A stretch of 64,000 nucleotides of DNA from Sphingomonas sp. BK580 (GTDB lineage Bacteria; Pseudomonadota; Alphaproteobacteria; Sphingomonadales; Sphingomonadaceae): contig NZ_JACIAY010000008.1 of assembly GCF_014194975.1 (NCBI RefSeq), forward strand, positions 154,550 through 218,549, given 5' to 3'. Below the pieces are notes generated by a model. The model saw only the letters and a program-made list of their open reading frames with translations. It ran no database searches and was not told the origin of the DNA. Position numbers and translations under genes: made by a program. Shown here in pieces: positions 18,001 through 27,060 of this stretch (its first letter is position 1; every line of letters begins with the position of its first letter).

Positions 18001-19134
18001 ATGAGCATCGCGTCGGCACTGGGGCTCGGCGGGCGCAAGGTGCGCTACGCCATCGTCGGTCTGGGCGACATCGCGCAGGAAGCGCTGATGCCCGGCGTCA
18101 AGCACACCGGCAATTCGGAGATCACTGCCCTCGTCTCGGGTGATCCGGTCAAGCTCAGCAAGCTCGGCAAGAAGTACGGCGTCAAGCACCTCTTCGGCTA
18201 CGAGAGCTTCGCCGGCCTGCTCAAGTCGGGCGAGATCGACGCCCTCTACCTGGCCACCCCCAACTGGCGCCACGCCGAGTTCGCGGTACCCGCGCTCGAG
18301 GCGGGCATCCACGTGCTGTGCGAGAAGCCGCTCGAGGTGTCGAGCGAGCAGGCGCAGCGGATCGCCGACGCGGCCAAGCGCGGCAAGGCCAAGCTGATGA
18401 CGGCCTATCGGCTCCACTTCGAGCCCGCCACGCTCGACGCGATCCGCCGCATCCGCGCGGGCGAGATCGGCGAGCTGATCGCCTTCACCTCGCTCTTCTC
18501 GCAGCCGCTCGACCCCGCCAACCACCGCGCGCACCACGGCATCGAGGCCGGGCCGCTGTTCGACATGGGGCCCTATCCGATCAACGCGATCCGCTACCTG
18601 TTCGGCGCCGAGCCGGTCGAGGTGGTGTCCGCGGTCGGCGTGCGCCACGCCGCCGCGGGGCTGGGCGACCTCGACGACACGGTCGCCGTCACGCTGCGGC
18701 TGCCCGGCGGCAAGCTGGCGCAGTTCACCGTCAGCTACGCCGCCGACGCGGTCGACAGCCTGATCGTCGTCGGCACCAAGGGCTCGATCGAGATGAACCC
18801 GGCCTATGGCTTCGGCCAGGGGCTGGAGCAGTTCCGCAGCGTCGCCGGCAAGGAGTCGCACGAGACCTTCGCCGCGACCGATCAGTTCGGCGGCGAGCTG
18901 CGCTACTTCAGCGACTGCATCCTCGAGGACCGCGACCCCGAGCCCGACGCCGAGGAGGGGTTGGCCGACCTCGCGGTGATCGAGGCGGTGGTCGCATCGA
19001 TGCGCAGCGGCAAGGCCGAGCCGGTCAAGGTGAAGCAGCGCACGCGCCGGATCGATCCGGAGACGCAGGTGCAGAGCTTGCGCGCGGTGTCGGCGCCCGA
19101 GCCGGTCAACGCCTCCTCGCCGACGCGCGACTGA
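18001..19134 (+). CDS. Gfo/Idh/MocA family NAD(P)-dependent sugar oxidoreductase
   Basis: 377 aa. The Rossmann motif is at YAIVGLGDIAQEAL (residues ~15-28); LATPNWRHAEFAV, and CEKPLE with the conserved Lys-Pro of the family, follow. The C-terminal domain contains GPLFDMGPYPINAIRYLFG. ATG 18001 is preferred over the ATG at 17980 because GGAGA sits 7 bases upstream. First gene of a three-gene operon with an SDR and a GH15 enzyme, suggesting oxidation or interconversion of a glucose-derived sugar; the exact substrate is not readable. Confidence 0.88.
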   Translation: MSIASALGLGGRKVRYAIVGLGDIAQEALMPGVKHTGNSEITALVSGDPVKLSKLGKKYGVKHLFGYESFAGLLKSGEIDALYLATPNWRHAEFAVPALEAGIHVLCEKPLEVSSEQAQRIADAAKRGKAKLMTAYRLHFEPATLDAIRRIRAGEIGELIAFTSLFSQPLDPANHRAHHGIEAGPLFDMGPYPINAIRYLFGAEPVEVVSAVGVRHAAAGLGDLDDTVAVTLRLPGGKLAQFTVSYAADAVDSLIVVGTKGSIEMNPAYGFGQGLEQFRSVAGKESHETFAATDQFGGELRYFSDCILEDRDPEPDAEEGLADLAVIEAVVASMRSGKAEPVKVKQRTRRIDPETQVQSLRAVSAPEPVNASSPTRD

Positions 19135-19135
19135 G

Positions 19136-19957
19136 ATGGCGACGAGGTCCGACCCGGCGCGGCCGCTCGCCGGCCATAGCGCGATCGTCACGGGCGCGAG
19201 CTCGGGCATCGGCCTCGCGGTCGCCGAGGCGCTCGCGGGCGCCGGCGCCGCGGTGGCGGTGAACTATCGCTCGCAGCGCGAGCCCGCCGACGCGCTGGTC
19301 GAGCGGATCGAGCGCGCGGGCGGGCGCGCCGTCGCGATCGGGGCCGACGTCTCGCACGAGGAGGAGGTCGTTCGCCTGTTCGACGAGACCGCCGCCGCCT
19401 TCGGCCGGGTCGACGTGCTCGTCGCCAACTCGGGCGTGCAGCAGGACGCGGCCATCGCCGACCTCTCGCTCGAGCAGTGGAACACCGTGATCGGGGTCAA
19501 CCTGACCGGCCATTTCCTCTGCGCGCGCGAGGCAGTGCGCCGCTTCCGCGCGCAGCCGAGCGACGCGCGCCCGGCGCGCAGCGCGGGGACGATCATCGCG
19601 ATGAGCTCCGTCCACGAGGTCATCCCCTGGGCGGGACACGTCAACTATGCCTCGGCCAAGGGCGGGGTGCGAATGCTCACGCGCTCGCTCGCGCAGGAAG
19701 TCGCTGCCGACGGCATCCGGGTCAACGCCATCGCCCCGGGCGCCATTCGGACGCCGATCAACAAGGACGCGTGGGAGACCGACGAGGCGCTGGCGAAGCT
19801 GCTGCGGCTGATCCCCTACGGTCGGATCGGCGAGCCCGAGGACGTCGCGCGCGCGGCGGTGTGGCTCGCCTCCGACGACGCCGACTACGTCACCGGCACC
19901 ACCTTGTTCGTCGACGGCGGCATGACGCTCTACCCCGAATTCCGCGACAATGGCTGA
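19136..19957 (+). CDS. SDR family oxidoreductase, glucose 1-dehydrogenase-like
   Basis: 273 aa classical short-chain dehydrogenase. The cofactor loop TGASSGIG is at about residues 21-28, NSGV corresponds to the NNAG motif, the active-site Ser lies in MSSVHE, and the catalytic YASAK is present. The C terminus DYVTGTTLFVDGGM is typical. The start is one base after the upstream TGA, and the 3' end overlaps the GH15 gene by 8 bases, so the three genes form one tight operon. Confidence 0.9.
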   Translation: MATRSDPARPLAGHSAIVTGASSGIGLAVAEALAGAGAAVAVNYRSQREPADALVERIERAGGRAVAIGADVSHEEEVVRLFDETAAAFGRVDVLVANSGVQQDAAIADLSLEQWNTVIGVNLTGHFLCAREAVRRFRAQPSDARPARSAGTIIAMSSVHEVIPWAGHVNYASAKGGVRMLTRSLAQEVAADGIRVNAIAPGAIRTPINKDAWETDEALAKLLRLIPYGRIGEPEDVARAAVWLASDDADYVTGTTLFVDGGMTLYPEFRDNG

Positions 19958-21830
19958 CGGCAGCGGGGCCGCGGGGGAGAAGGCAGCGGGCGACACGGCC
20001 GAGCGGGTGAGGGCCGCTCGGCGCGTTCCGCCGCGCACGATCGGCGACCGCGGCATCATCGGCGACCTCGAGACCGCCGCACTGGTCGCGCGCGACGGCA
20101 CGATCGACTATCTGTGCTGGCCCGCGCTCGACAGCCCGACGATCTTCGCCGACCTGCTCGACGACGAGAAGGGCGGCGCCTTCTGGCTCGCGCCGCGCCT
20201 CGCCGACCCGCGCCTGCTGCAGCTCTATGTTCCCGACACCAACGTGCTGGTGACTCGCTGGATGGCGGAGGAGGGCAGCGCCGAGGTGGTCGACCTCATG
20301 CCCCACCCCGAGGCGGCCGGGGCGCTCGGCGCGCGCTGTCTGCTCCGCCGCGTCACCGTCACGCAGGGGACGGTCGGCTTCGACGCGCGCTGCGCGCCGC
20401 GCTTCGACTATGCGCGCGAGGTGCCGCGGGTGGAGGGCGAGGATCGCAGCGCGCGCTTCGTCGGCGCGGACCTCGCGCTGCGGCTCCACGCCTCGATGCC
20501 GCTCGTCGTCGGCAGGGGAGAGGACGAGGCGACCGCCGACTTCACGCTGGCGGCGGGCGACAGCGCCTGGTTCGTGCTCGGCGACGACTCGCTCGCCCGC
20601 CCCGACGCGGCGTCGATAGAGGCTGCGATCGAGGCGACCGCGGGGGCGTGGCGTGGCTGGCTCGGCCACGCCAGCTACAAGGGGCGGTGGCGCGAGCAGG
20701 TGCTGCGCTCGGCGCTGGCGCTCAAGCTGCTGACGTCGGCGCGGCACGGCTCGATCGCCGCGGCGGCGACCTTCGCGCTGCCCGAGGCGACCGGGGCGGG
20801 GCGCAACTGGGACTATCGCGCCACCTGGATCCGCGACGCCTCCTTCACCGTCTATGCCTTCATGCGGCTGGGCTTCGTCGACGAGGCCGAGCATTTTCGC
20901 CGTTGGGCGGGCGAGCGCGTGATGCAGGCCGATCAGGAGCATCCGATCCGCGTGATGTACGCGATCGACGGGTCGGAGGCGGCCGACGAGCGCGCGCTCG
21001 ACCATCTCGCCGGCCACGCCGGCAGCCGGCCGGTGCGGATCGGCAACGCCGCGCACGCGCAGACCCAGCTCGATATCTTCGGCGAGCTGCTCGACAGCAC
21101 CTATCTCTCGAACAAATACGGTGCGGCGATCAGCCACGCCGGCTGGCAGCACGTCCGCGGCATCGTCGATTTCGTCATCGCGCACTGGCAGGAGCCCGAC
21201 GCCGGCATCTGGGAGATGCGTGGGCCGCCGCGCCACTTCCTCCACTCGCGCGTGATGTGCTGGGTCGCGCTCGATCGCGCCATCCGGCTCGCCAAGAAGC
21301 GCTCGCTGCCCGCGCCGCTGGTCGCCTGGGCCGAGGCGCGCGACGCGATCGTGGCGGACGTGTGGACGCACTTTCGCCACCCCGTGCACGGCTATTTCGT
21401 GCAGGAGCGCGGCGGCACGGCGCTGGACGCCGCGCTGCTGATGATGCCGCTGGTGCGCTTCGTCTCCTCGACCGATCCGGTGTGGCTGAAGACGCTCGAC
21501 GCGATCGGCGCGCAGCTGCGCGACGACGGGCTGGTCTATCGCTACCGCGACGACGATGGACTGGAGGGCGGCGAGGGAGCCTTCACCACCTGCACCTTCT
21601 GGTACGCCGAGTGCCTCGCCCGGGCCGGTCGCCTGCGCGAGGCACAGCTGATGCTCGAGAAGGGCATCGCCTACGGCAACCACCTCGGCCTGTTCGCCGA
21701 GGAGCTCGACCGCCACGGCGAGGCGCTCGGCAACTTTCCCCAGGCGTTGACGCACCTCGCCTTCATCAGCGCGGCCTATTTTCTCGATCGCCGGCTCGAT
21801 CCCGGGTACCGGCCCAACTGGCAGCCGTGA
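19950..21830 (+). CDS. glycoside hydrolase family 15 (glucoamylase/trehalase-like)
   Basis: 626 aa. An N-terminal beta domain begins RTIGDRGIIGDLETAALVARDGTIDYLCWP; the (alpha/alpha)6 catalytic barrel includes GRNWDYRATWIRDASF, WEMRGPPRHFLHSRVMCW with the general acid Glu in the WE pair, and a C-terminal EGGEGAFTTCTFWYAECLA segment with the second catalytic Glu. No signal peptide, so it acts on an intracellular glucan, trehalose or related glucoside. Third gene of the Gfo/Idh-SDR-GH15 operon. Confidence 0.9.
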   Translation: MADGSGAAGEKAAGDTAERVRAARRVPPRTIGDRGIIGDLETAALVARDGTIDYLCWPALDSPTIFADLLDDEKGGAFWLAPRLADPRLLQLYVPDTNVLVTRWMAEEGSAEVVDLMPHPEAAGALGARCLLRRVTVTQGTVGFDARCAPRFDYAREVPRVEGEDRSARFVGADLALRLHASMPLVVGRGEDEATADFTLAAGDSAWFVLGDDSLARPDAASIEAAIEATAGAWRGWLGHASYKGRWREQVLRSALALKLLTSARHGSIAAAATFALPEATGAGRNWDYRATWIRDASFTVYAFMRLGFVDEAEHFRRWAGERVMQADQEHPIRVMYAIDGSEAADERALDHLAGHAGSRPVRIGNAAHAQTQLDIFGELLDSTYLSNKYGAAISHAGWQHVRGIVDFVIAHWQEPDAGIWEMRGPPRHFLHSRVMCWVALDRAIRLAKKRSLPAPLVAWAEARDAIVADVWTHFRHPVHGYFVQERGGTALDAALLMMPLVRFVSSTDPVWLKTLDAIGAQLRDDGLVYRYRDDDGLEGGEGAFTTCTFWYAECLARAGRLREAQLMLEKGIAYGNHLGLFAEELDRHGEALGNFPQALTHLAFISAAYFLDRRLDPGYRPNWQP

Positions 21831-22041
21831 GGGTCGTCGCGGAGGTGCCCGGCGGGTGAGGTCGCGCTGAAGCGTTCGGGCAAGTGGATCGCGCGCTGCC
21901 CGGTGGCGGAGTCGCGAGGGCGCGGGGCGGCGGGATCGCCGGACTGCCCTCAAGTCGTCGTCCGGCATCTCCGCGAAGAGGGGGGTGACGGAGGGAACGT
22001 CGGAAGGAGCGTTCGGCAGCGCCGCCGCGCGCCACCCCGGC

Positions 22042-22713
22042 TCACGCCCGCACGTAGAACAGGTGCGTCCCCACCCGGGCCACCTTCACCAGCGAGTTGC
22101 GCCAATAGGGCACCATCCAGTCGGTATGGTAGTGCGTCGCACGACCGACATCGGCGTCGACCTCGCCCGCCAGCGCGCGCCGTGCCATGCGCCGCGCGCC
22201 CGTCCAGCCGGCGCGGACGGGGCGGCGCGCCACCGACCCGTCGCAGGTGAAGGAGAATTGGCATCCGGTGTCGCGGGTCGAGCCCTGGAACACCACCCCG
22301 CACACCGTCTTGGGATAACCCGGCGCGCGCACGCGGTTGAGCACCACCTGCATCACCGCCCGCTGCCCGCGGCGGTCGTCGCCGGCCTCGTACAGCGCGG
22401 CGGTGGCGAGACACTCCACCGCCTGCGCGCGCTCCGCCTCGCCGCCGCGGAAGCGATAGCGCGGCGCGGTGCGGCGGCGCTCGGCGTGGAGCGGGAAGGC
22501 CTGGTTGGAGGCGCGCGCGGCCTCGGCGCTCATCCGCACCGCCGCGGGTCGCGGCGCGCGCGGGTGCCAGCTGTCGAGCCAGCCGAGCGTCACCGCCGCC
22601 AGTGCGAAGGCGCCGACGATCAGCGGCCACGTCAGCCGCGGGCGCGCGCCGCGCCGGCCGTGCCGACGCGCCGGCCGTCGCCGCGCGGGAGAACGGGAGC
22701 GTCGCTGCGCCAT
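22042..22713 (-). CDS. cell wall hydrolase, SleB/Hydrolase_2 domain, membrane-anchored
   Basis: 223 aa. A very basic Arg-rich cytoplasmic tail (~28 residues) is followed by one membrane segment (LTWPLIVGAFALAAVTLGWL) and then a SleB-like domain starting near residue 95: LATAALYEAGDDRRGQRAVM with the likely catalytic Glu, VVLNRVRAPGYPKTVCGVVFQGS, and GATHYHTDWMVPYW toward the end. Such proteins cleave peptidoglycan, probably as lytic transglycosylase-like enzymes. Monocistronic and convergent with the GH15 gene. Confidence 0.88.
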   Translation of the reverse strand: MAQRRSRSPARRRPARRHGRRGARPRLTWPLIVGAFALAAVTLGWLDSWHPRAPRPAAVRMSAEAARASNQAFPLHAERRRTAPRYRFRGGEAERAQAVECLATAALYEAGDDRRGQRAVMQVVLNRVRAPGYPKTVCGVVFQGSTRDTGCQFSFTCDGSVARRPVRAGWTGARRMARRALAGEVDADVGRATHYHTDWMVPYWRNSLVKVARVGTHLFYVRA

Positions 22714-22763
22714 CGCCGCGCTGTACCGCGCCGCGCCGCGCCCGGGAAGTCGTGCCGGGCGTG

Positions 22764-23309
22764 CTAGCGACGCGCGAGATGCGCGACGAAGGCGTCGGCG
22801 GCGGCGCGATCGCGCCCGAAGCAGATCAGCGACCGGCGCGCCGCCTCATGCGGATCAAGGCGATAGAGCAGCGCCACGGACCAGCCGCGCCAGCCGCGCC
22901 GCGCCCGCACCCCGACGATCTGCTCGTCGGTGAGCCTCACGGTCTGACAGGCGGTGGTGCGATCGACGAGCCACACGAGCGGCCCCTCCGCGATCGCGAT
23001 CGCGCCGGGCCCGGCGCGGCGCCAGCGGTACGTGATCGCCGTTCCGGGAAGCTCCGCCAGCCGCGCCGCAAGCGCGGCCGCGCGGTGCCGCTCGACCCGA
23101 TCCGTCAGGTAGAACAGCGCGCCGGCGAGCGCGGCCACGACCGCGGCGGCGAGCAGGAGGCCGCGCCACGGCGCCACCAGGCACGCGCCGGTCGCGACCG
23201 CGGCAGCGGCGCGGCACCGACGCGGCAGCCGGCGGACCCGCTGGTCCGCGATCAGGGGAACCAGCGCGGCGTCCTGATCGGAGGGAGGCGCGGCGGGGCG
23301 GAGCATCAT
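22764..23309 (-). CDS. hypothetical membrane protein
   Basis: 181 aa, not recognised. Residues ~38-70 are strongly hydrophobic and form one or two membrane segments (GLLLAAAVVAALAGALFYLT), followed by a soluble domain with LPGTAITYRWRRAG, a VDRTT stretch and an Arg-rich C-terminal half. The pair ATG-ATG at 23309 follows GGATGGAGG; the upstream extension of the frame is Arg-rich and looks non-coding. Function unknown. Confidence 0.6.
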   Translation of the reverse strand: MMLRPAAPPSDQDAALVPLIADQRVRRLPRRCRAAAAVATGACLVAPWRGLLLAAAVVAALAGALFYLTDRVERHRAAALAARLAELPGTAITYRWRRAGPGAIAIAEGPLVWLVDRTTACQTVRLTDEQIVGVRARRGWRGWSVALLYRLDPHEAARRSLICFGRDRAAADAFVAHLARR

Positions 23310-23410
23310 CCTCCATCCTAGCCGCGCCGCGGGCCGGCGCGGACGCGCGCTCGCCTGATCGGGTCGCGCGCCGCACCTCGCCGACCGTCGCTGGCCGGCA
23401 CCGGGCCGGA

Positions 23411-23680
23411 TCAGGCCTTGACGTGCTGCGAGATGTACTTGTTCATCTCGAACATCGTGACCTTGTCGCGGCCGAAGACCTTCTTGAGCTTCTCGTCGGC
23501 GACGATCTCGCGCTTGTTCTCGGGATTCTGCAGGTTGTTCGACTTGATATAGTCCCACACCTTGCTGATCACCTGGCTGCGCGGCAGCTTCTCGTTGCCG
23601 ACGATCGCGCCGAGCTCGGCCGAGGGCTGGACCGGCGCGTGGATGCCGCCGGTCTTGCCGGTGGTGGTGGTGGTCGCCAT
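23411..23680 (-). CDS. SWIB/MDM2 domain protein
   Basis: 89 aa. A short Thr-rich N terminus leads into a complete SWIB fold: LGAIVGNEKLPRSQVISKVWDYIKSNNL, then ENKREIVADEKLKKVFG and MFEMNKYISQHV. SWIB domains are known from eukaryotic chromatin remodelling and chlamydial topoisomerase; stand-alone bacterial versions are common in alphaproteobacteria and probably bind DNA or nucleoid proteins. AGGAAGGAAG precedes the ATG. Divergent from folE. Confidence 0.9.
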   Translation of the reverse strand: MATTTTTGKTGGIHAPVQPSAELGAIVGNEKLPRSQVISKVWDYIKSNNLQNPENKREIVADEKLKKVFGRDKVTMFEMNKYISQHVKA

Positions 23681-23809
23681 GTTCTTCCTTCCTGTTCGTG
23701 CCGGCCGATCGGGCCGGGCTTGTGGAGATGTCGCCGCCACGACGATGCGCGAGCGTAACGGTGCGCCGCGCACTGGATCGGCGCCGCCGCGCCGTCTAGG
23801 GGAAAAAGC

Positions 23810-24436
23810 ATGAGCGACGACACGCGACACACGCCCGACGACGGTGACCTGGTGGCCGCCTCGGGCAAGATCCCCGTCCCGGAGGACGTGGCCGAGGCGG
23901 TCCGCACCCTCCTGCGCTGGGCCGGCGACGACCCCACGCGCGAGGGCCTGCGCGACACGCCGCAGCGCGTCGCGCGCGCCTGGAAGGAATATTGCGCCGG
24001 CTACGCCGAGCACCCCGAGGTGCATCTCGCGCGCGTGTTCGAGGAGGTCGGCGGCTACGACGAGATCGTGCTGCTCAAGGACATCCCGTTCCAGTCGCAC
24101 TGCGAGCACCACATGGCGCCGATCATCGGCAAGGCGCACATCGCCTATCTGCCGCGCGACCATGTCGTCGGCATTTCCAAGCTGGCGCGCGTGCTGCACG
24201 GCTTCGCGCGGCGGCTCCAGGTGCAGGAGCGGCTCACCGCCGAGGTGGCGGACTGTATCTGGCACAACCTGCGCCCGCAGGGCGTGGCGGTGGTGATCGA
24301 GGCGAGTCACGCCTGCATGACCGCGCGCGGCGTGCGCACCCCCGGCGTGGCGATGGTGACGAGCCGGATGATGGGCGTGTTCCGCGAGGACGACCGCAGC
24401 CGCAAGGAAGTGCTGGCGCTGATGGGCCTGTCGTGA
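23810..24436 (+). CDS. folE: GTP cyclohydrolase I
   Basis: 208 aa. Converts GTP to dihydroneopterin triphosphate, first step of folate (and pterin) synthesis. The zinc ligands are visible as Cys and His in [10 protein letters not shown] and the third Cys in [29 protein letters not shown] is the family helix. It heads a three-gene operon with an SDR and folB, overlapping the next gene by four bases. Confidence 0.96.
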   Translation: MSDDTRHTPDDGDLVAASGKIPVPEDVAEAVRTLLRWAGDDPTREGLRDTPQRVARAWKEYCAGYAEHPEVHLARVFEEVGGYDEIVLLKDIPFQSHCEHHMAPIIGKAHIAYLPRDHVVGISKLARVLHGFARRLQVQERLTAEVADCIWHNLRPQGVAVVIEASHACMTARGVRTPGVAMVTSRMMGVFREDDRSRKEVLALMGLS

Positions 24437-25179
24437 CCGCGCGGCGCGTGCTGGTGACCGGCGGCGCGAGGCGGCTGGGCGCCGCGATCGCGCGCGCGGT
24501 CGCTGCCGCGGGGCACGTGCCGGTGATCCACTACGGCCGCTCGGGCGACGAGGCCGAGGCGCTCGCCGCCGAGCTGGGCGGCGCCACGGTGCAGGGCGAC
24601 CTCGCCGACACCGCCGGCCTGCGCGGCCTGCTCGACCGCGCGGGCGACGTCGACTCGCTCGTCAACAGCGCGTCGCAGTTCGACTATGACTCGCCCGCGG
24701 CGATCGATCCGGCGCTGGCGGCGCGGCTCCACGCGGTCAACGCGGTGGCGCCCGCGGTGCTCGCCGCCGCGCTGGCAGAGCGGGACGGGGCGCGCGCGGT
24801 GGTCAACCTGCTCGACCAGAAGCTCGCCAACCCCAACCCCGATTTCTTCAGCTACACGCTCTCCAAGGCGGCACTGGCGAGCGCGACCGAGCTGATGGCG
24901 CAGGCGTTCGCACCGCGCGTGCGCGTCAACGCGGTGGCGCCCGGGCTGACTCTGCCGAGCGGCGACCAGAGCGACGCCGCCTTCGACGCGGTCGCGCGCG
25001 CCAACCTGCTGCGCCGCCCGGTGGGTGCCGAGAACGTCGCCGCGGCGGTGGTCTATCTGCTCGAAGCGGAGAGCGTCACCGGGCAGACTCTCTACGTCGA
25101 CGCGGGCCAGCGTTTCTGCCGCAGCGACCGCGACGTCATGTTCACCGAGGGCGATAGGAGCCGGCACCAGCATGGCTGA
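24433..25179 (+). CDS. SDR family oxidoreductase, pteridine reductase (FolM)-like
   Basis: 248 aa. The cofactor loop is [12 protein letters not shown] (TGxxxRxG form, typical of pteridine reductases such as PTR1/FolM, which prefer NADPH). LVNSASQF replaces NNAG, the active-site pair is in YTLSKAAL, and the end carries [11 protein letters not shown]. Position between folE and folB supports a role in reducing dihydro- to tetrahydropterins or folates. GTG start overlaps folE; the 3' end overlaps folB by 8 bases. Confidence 0.85.
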   Translation: MTARRVLVTGGARRLGAAIARAVAAAGHVPVIHYGRSGDEAEALAAELGGATVQGDLADTAGLRGLLDRAGDVDSLVNSASQFDYDSPAAIDPALAARLHAVNAVAPAVLAAALAERDGARAVVNLLDQKLANPNPDFFSYTLSKAALASATELMAQAFAPRVRVNAVAPGLTLPSGDQSDAAFDAVARANLLRRPVGAENVAAAVVYLLEAESVTGQTLYVDAGQRFCRSDRDVMFTEGDRSRHQHG

Positions 25180-25516
25180 GTTCACCACGCTGATCGAGGA
25201 CATGGCGGTGGCGATGCGGCTCGGCATCCACCCGCACGAGGCCGCGCCGCAGCGCGTGCTGCTGTCGGTGTGGCTGACGGTCGATTACCCCGGCGTGCCG
25301 GCCGACACGATCGCGGCCGTGCTCGACTATGACCGCGTGCACGACGGCATCCGCGCGCTGGCCGACGAGGGCTTCGCGCTGCAGGAGACGCTGGTCGAGC
25401 GCGTGGCCGCGCTGTGCCTGGCGGACGCGCGCGTGCGACAGGTGCGCGTCCGCTCGGTCAAGGCCGACGTTTACCCGGACGCGCGCGTCGGCTGCGAGAT
25501 CGTGCGCGGGCGCTGA
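25172..25516 (+). CDS. folB: dihydroneopterin aldolase
   Basis: 114 aa, normal length. Cleaves dihydroneopterin to 6-hydroxymethyl-dihydropterin. The family pattern GIHPHEAAPQRVLLSVWL, DYDRVHDGI, and the catalytic Glu in LQETLVERVA are visible; the C terminus VKADVYPDARVGCEIVRGR is normal. ATG 25172 overlaps the upstream stop. Last gene of the folE operon; an R2 palindrome follows and may separate it from the convergent metallo-hydrolase gene. Confidence 0.92.
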   Translation: MAEFTTLIEDMAVAMRLGIHPHEAAPQRVLLSVWLTVDYPGVPADTIAAVLDYDRVHDGIRALADEGFALQETLVERVAALCLADARVRQVRVRSVKADVYPDARVGCEIVRGR

Positions 25517-25570
25517 GCGTCTGCGGCAAGGACGGTCGGCGGCGTACTCATCCTCTCAGCACCTGACGTT

Positions 25571-25681
25571 TGCCCGCCGTCATCTCCGCCTCGCGCCGGG
25601 ATCCACGGTGCCGCGCACGGCTCGGCCGCTGGGTCCGCTAAGACATGGATCCCGGCGCAGGGCCGGGATGACGGCGGGCGA
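25571..25681. repeat. R2 palindromic repeat between folB and the MBL gene
   Basis: The two ends are reverse complements over about 35 bases: CCCGCCGTCATCTCCGCCTC on the left, and on the right a stretch ending GGGATGACGGCGGGC. The central part carries GGATCC and its partner near 25648. Placed between two convergent genes, where a bidirectional hairpin terminator could serve. Confidence 0.75.
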
Positions 25682-25699
25682 TCGCGCAAACGCCCCGCC

Positions 25700-26551
25700 T
25701 CAGAACACCGGTCCGTCCTGCCCCGCCAGCAGCTCGAACTCGACCACGTCGTGCGCGCAGAACATGCGCACCTCGCCGGCGTGATCGAGCGACAGCCGCC
25801 GCAGTCGGCGCTGGTTGGCGAGCCGCGCGTTTCGGTCGACCTCCATCAGCTTCTGGTAGCCGCGCAGCCCCGGCGGGCAGTGATAGTCCTCGCTGCCGAC
25901 CTCGCCGCGGAAGAAATAGGCGTCGCCGGCGTGGAGCAGCCATTGCCCGTCGTCCTCCTGGATCGCGACGCCGGCATGGCCCCAGCTGTGGCCCGCCAGC
26001 GGTACCAGCAGCAGCTCGGGCGGCAGACCCTCGAGCTGGCGCACCGCGTCGAAGCCGAACCACGGCTCGCCGCCGCCCGCGGCGTAGAGCCGCCAGTTCT
26101 CCGCCTCGTCCCACTGCTGCGGGCGGTAGCGCCGGCGACCGACGAAGGCGCCGCCGGCGCGCGCGTCCGCCACCTCGCGCTCGCGCGACAGCAGGTGGAC
26201 CGCGGCGTTGGGGAAGTCCTCGATCCCGCCCGCATGGTCGAAGTCGAGATGGGTCAGCACGATGTGCCGTACGTCGGCGGGATCGAAGCCGCGCGCGATC
26301 ACCTGGGCGCGCGCGGTCTCCTCGCCGCGCAGCTGCGGGTTGCACAGTTCGATGAAGAACTCGGCGAGGCGCTGCCGCGGCCGCGCCACGTCGCGCGTGC
26401 CATAGCCGGTATCGACCAGCACCAGCCCCGCCTCGCTCTCGATCAGCAGGCAGTGGCAGACGAGATGCGCGCGCGCGCCCGAGCTGGTGCCGTCGAACAG
26501 CGCGCCGCCGGCGGGGCAGCAGGTGCCGCAGTTGAGATGATGGATCCGCAT
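25700..26551 (-). CDS. metallo-beta-lactamase fold hydrolase (lactonase-like)
   Basis: 283 aa. The zinc motif HLDFDH (HxxxDH form in LTHLDFDHAGG) is at about residues 100-110, GHSWGHAG supplies the next His, and LLHAGDAYFF the bridging Asp. The N terminus MRIHHLNCGTCCP and the spacing resemble AHL-lactonase-like N-acyl hydrolases, but substrate cannot be assigned. Its ATG overlaps the stop of a small upstream membrane-protein ORF, so the two are probably translated together. Confidence 0.85.
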   Translation of the reverse strand: MRIHHLNCGTCCPAGGALFDGTSSGARAHLVCHCLLIESEAGLVLVDTGYGTRDVARPRQRLAEFFIELCNPQLRGEETARAQVIARGFDPADVRHIVLTHLDFDHAGGIEDFPNAAVHLLSREREVADARAGGAFVGRRRYRPQQWDEAENWRLYAAGGGEPWFGFDAVRQLEGLPPELLLVPLAGHSWGHAGVAIQEDDGQWLLHAGDAYFFRGEVGSEDYHCPPGLRGYQKLMEVDRNARLANQRRLRRLSLDHAGEVRMFCAHDVVEFELLAGQDGPVF

Positions 26552-26739
26552 CAGGCGACCTCGATCTCGGCCGCGCTCGGGTGCGCGAGGGCGCGCGCGT
26601 GCGGCGCGAGGCGGCGGCGGGTGCGCTCGTCGATCGCGGGGCGCGCGATGCGCCAGGCCCGCGCGGTCAGGAACGCGCCGCCGGCGAGCGCCAGTACGGC
26701 GGCGGCGCTCCAGCGGGTGGTGGTGAGGGGTGACGCCAT
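26551..26739 (-). CDS. small single-pass membrane protein, coupled to the MBL gene
   Basis: 62 aa, not recognised. One hydrophobic segment (WSAAAVLALAGGAFLTARAW) is followed by a basic stretch (RTRRRLAPHAR). Its TGA shares one base with the ATG of the metallo-hydrolase gene (TGATG), a classic coupling arrangement, which supports it being real. No clear ribosome binding site was seen at its own start. Function unknown. Confidence 0.45.
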   Translation of the reverse strand: MASPLTTTRWSAAAVLALAGGAFLTARAWRIARPAIDERTRRRLAPHARALAHPSAAEIEVA

Positions 26740-26856
26740 CGTCTCGCTCGCTGCTGCGGAGGGGTGGGCGATCAACGGCGGGGCAGGGGAGGCGTTGCGA
26801 TCGAGGGCGGGTAAAGTGGCTGATTTGGGTTTGTCTTCAGCGGGTTGAGCGAGAAA

Positions 26857-26990
26857 TTCTGCCCGGCACGGGGAGGGGGACTGCCGACCGCAGGTCGGTG
26901 GTGGAGCGGGGGCTCGATCAGCGCCTCGCCCGTGGAAGCCCCCTCCACCACGCGCTGCGCGGTGCGGTCCTTCTCTTCGTGCCGCGGAGC
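26857..26990. repeat. R1 palindromic repeat upstream of the endolysin gene
   Basis: The left arm TGCCCGGCACGGGGAGGGGG and hairpin CCGACCGCAGGTCGG followed by GGTGGTGGAG match R1; the right arm (CCCTCCACCACGCGCTGCGC and on) is more degenerate, ending GTGCCGCGGAG. It fills most of the 321-bp gap between the small membrane ORF and the GH108 gene. No other feature is evident there apart from the endolysin ribosome binding site. Confidence 0.75.
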
Positions 26991-27060
26991 AATCAGGAAG
27001 CCCTGTCCTACACACCGTCGTTCCCGCTATGTTCCGATCTCCACCCGATCAGGAGGACGC

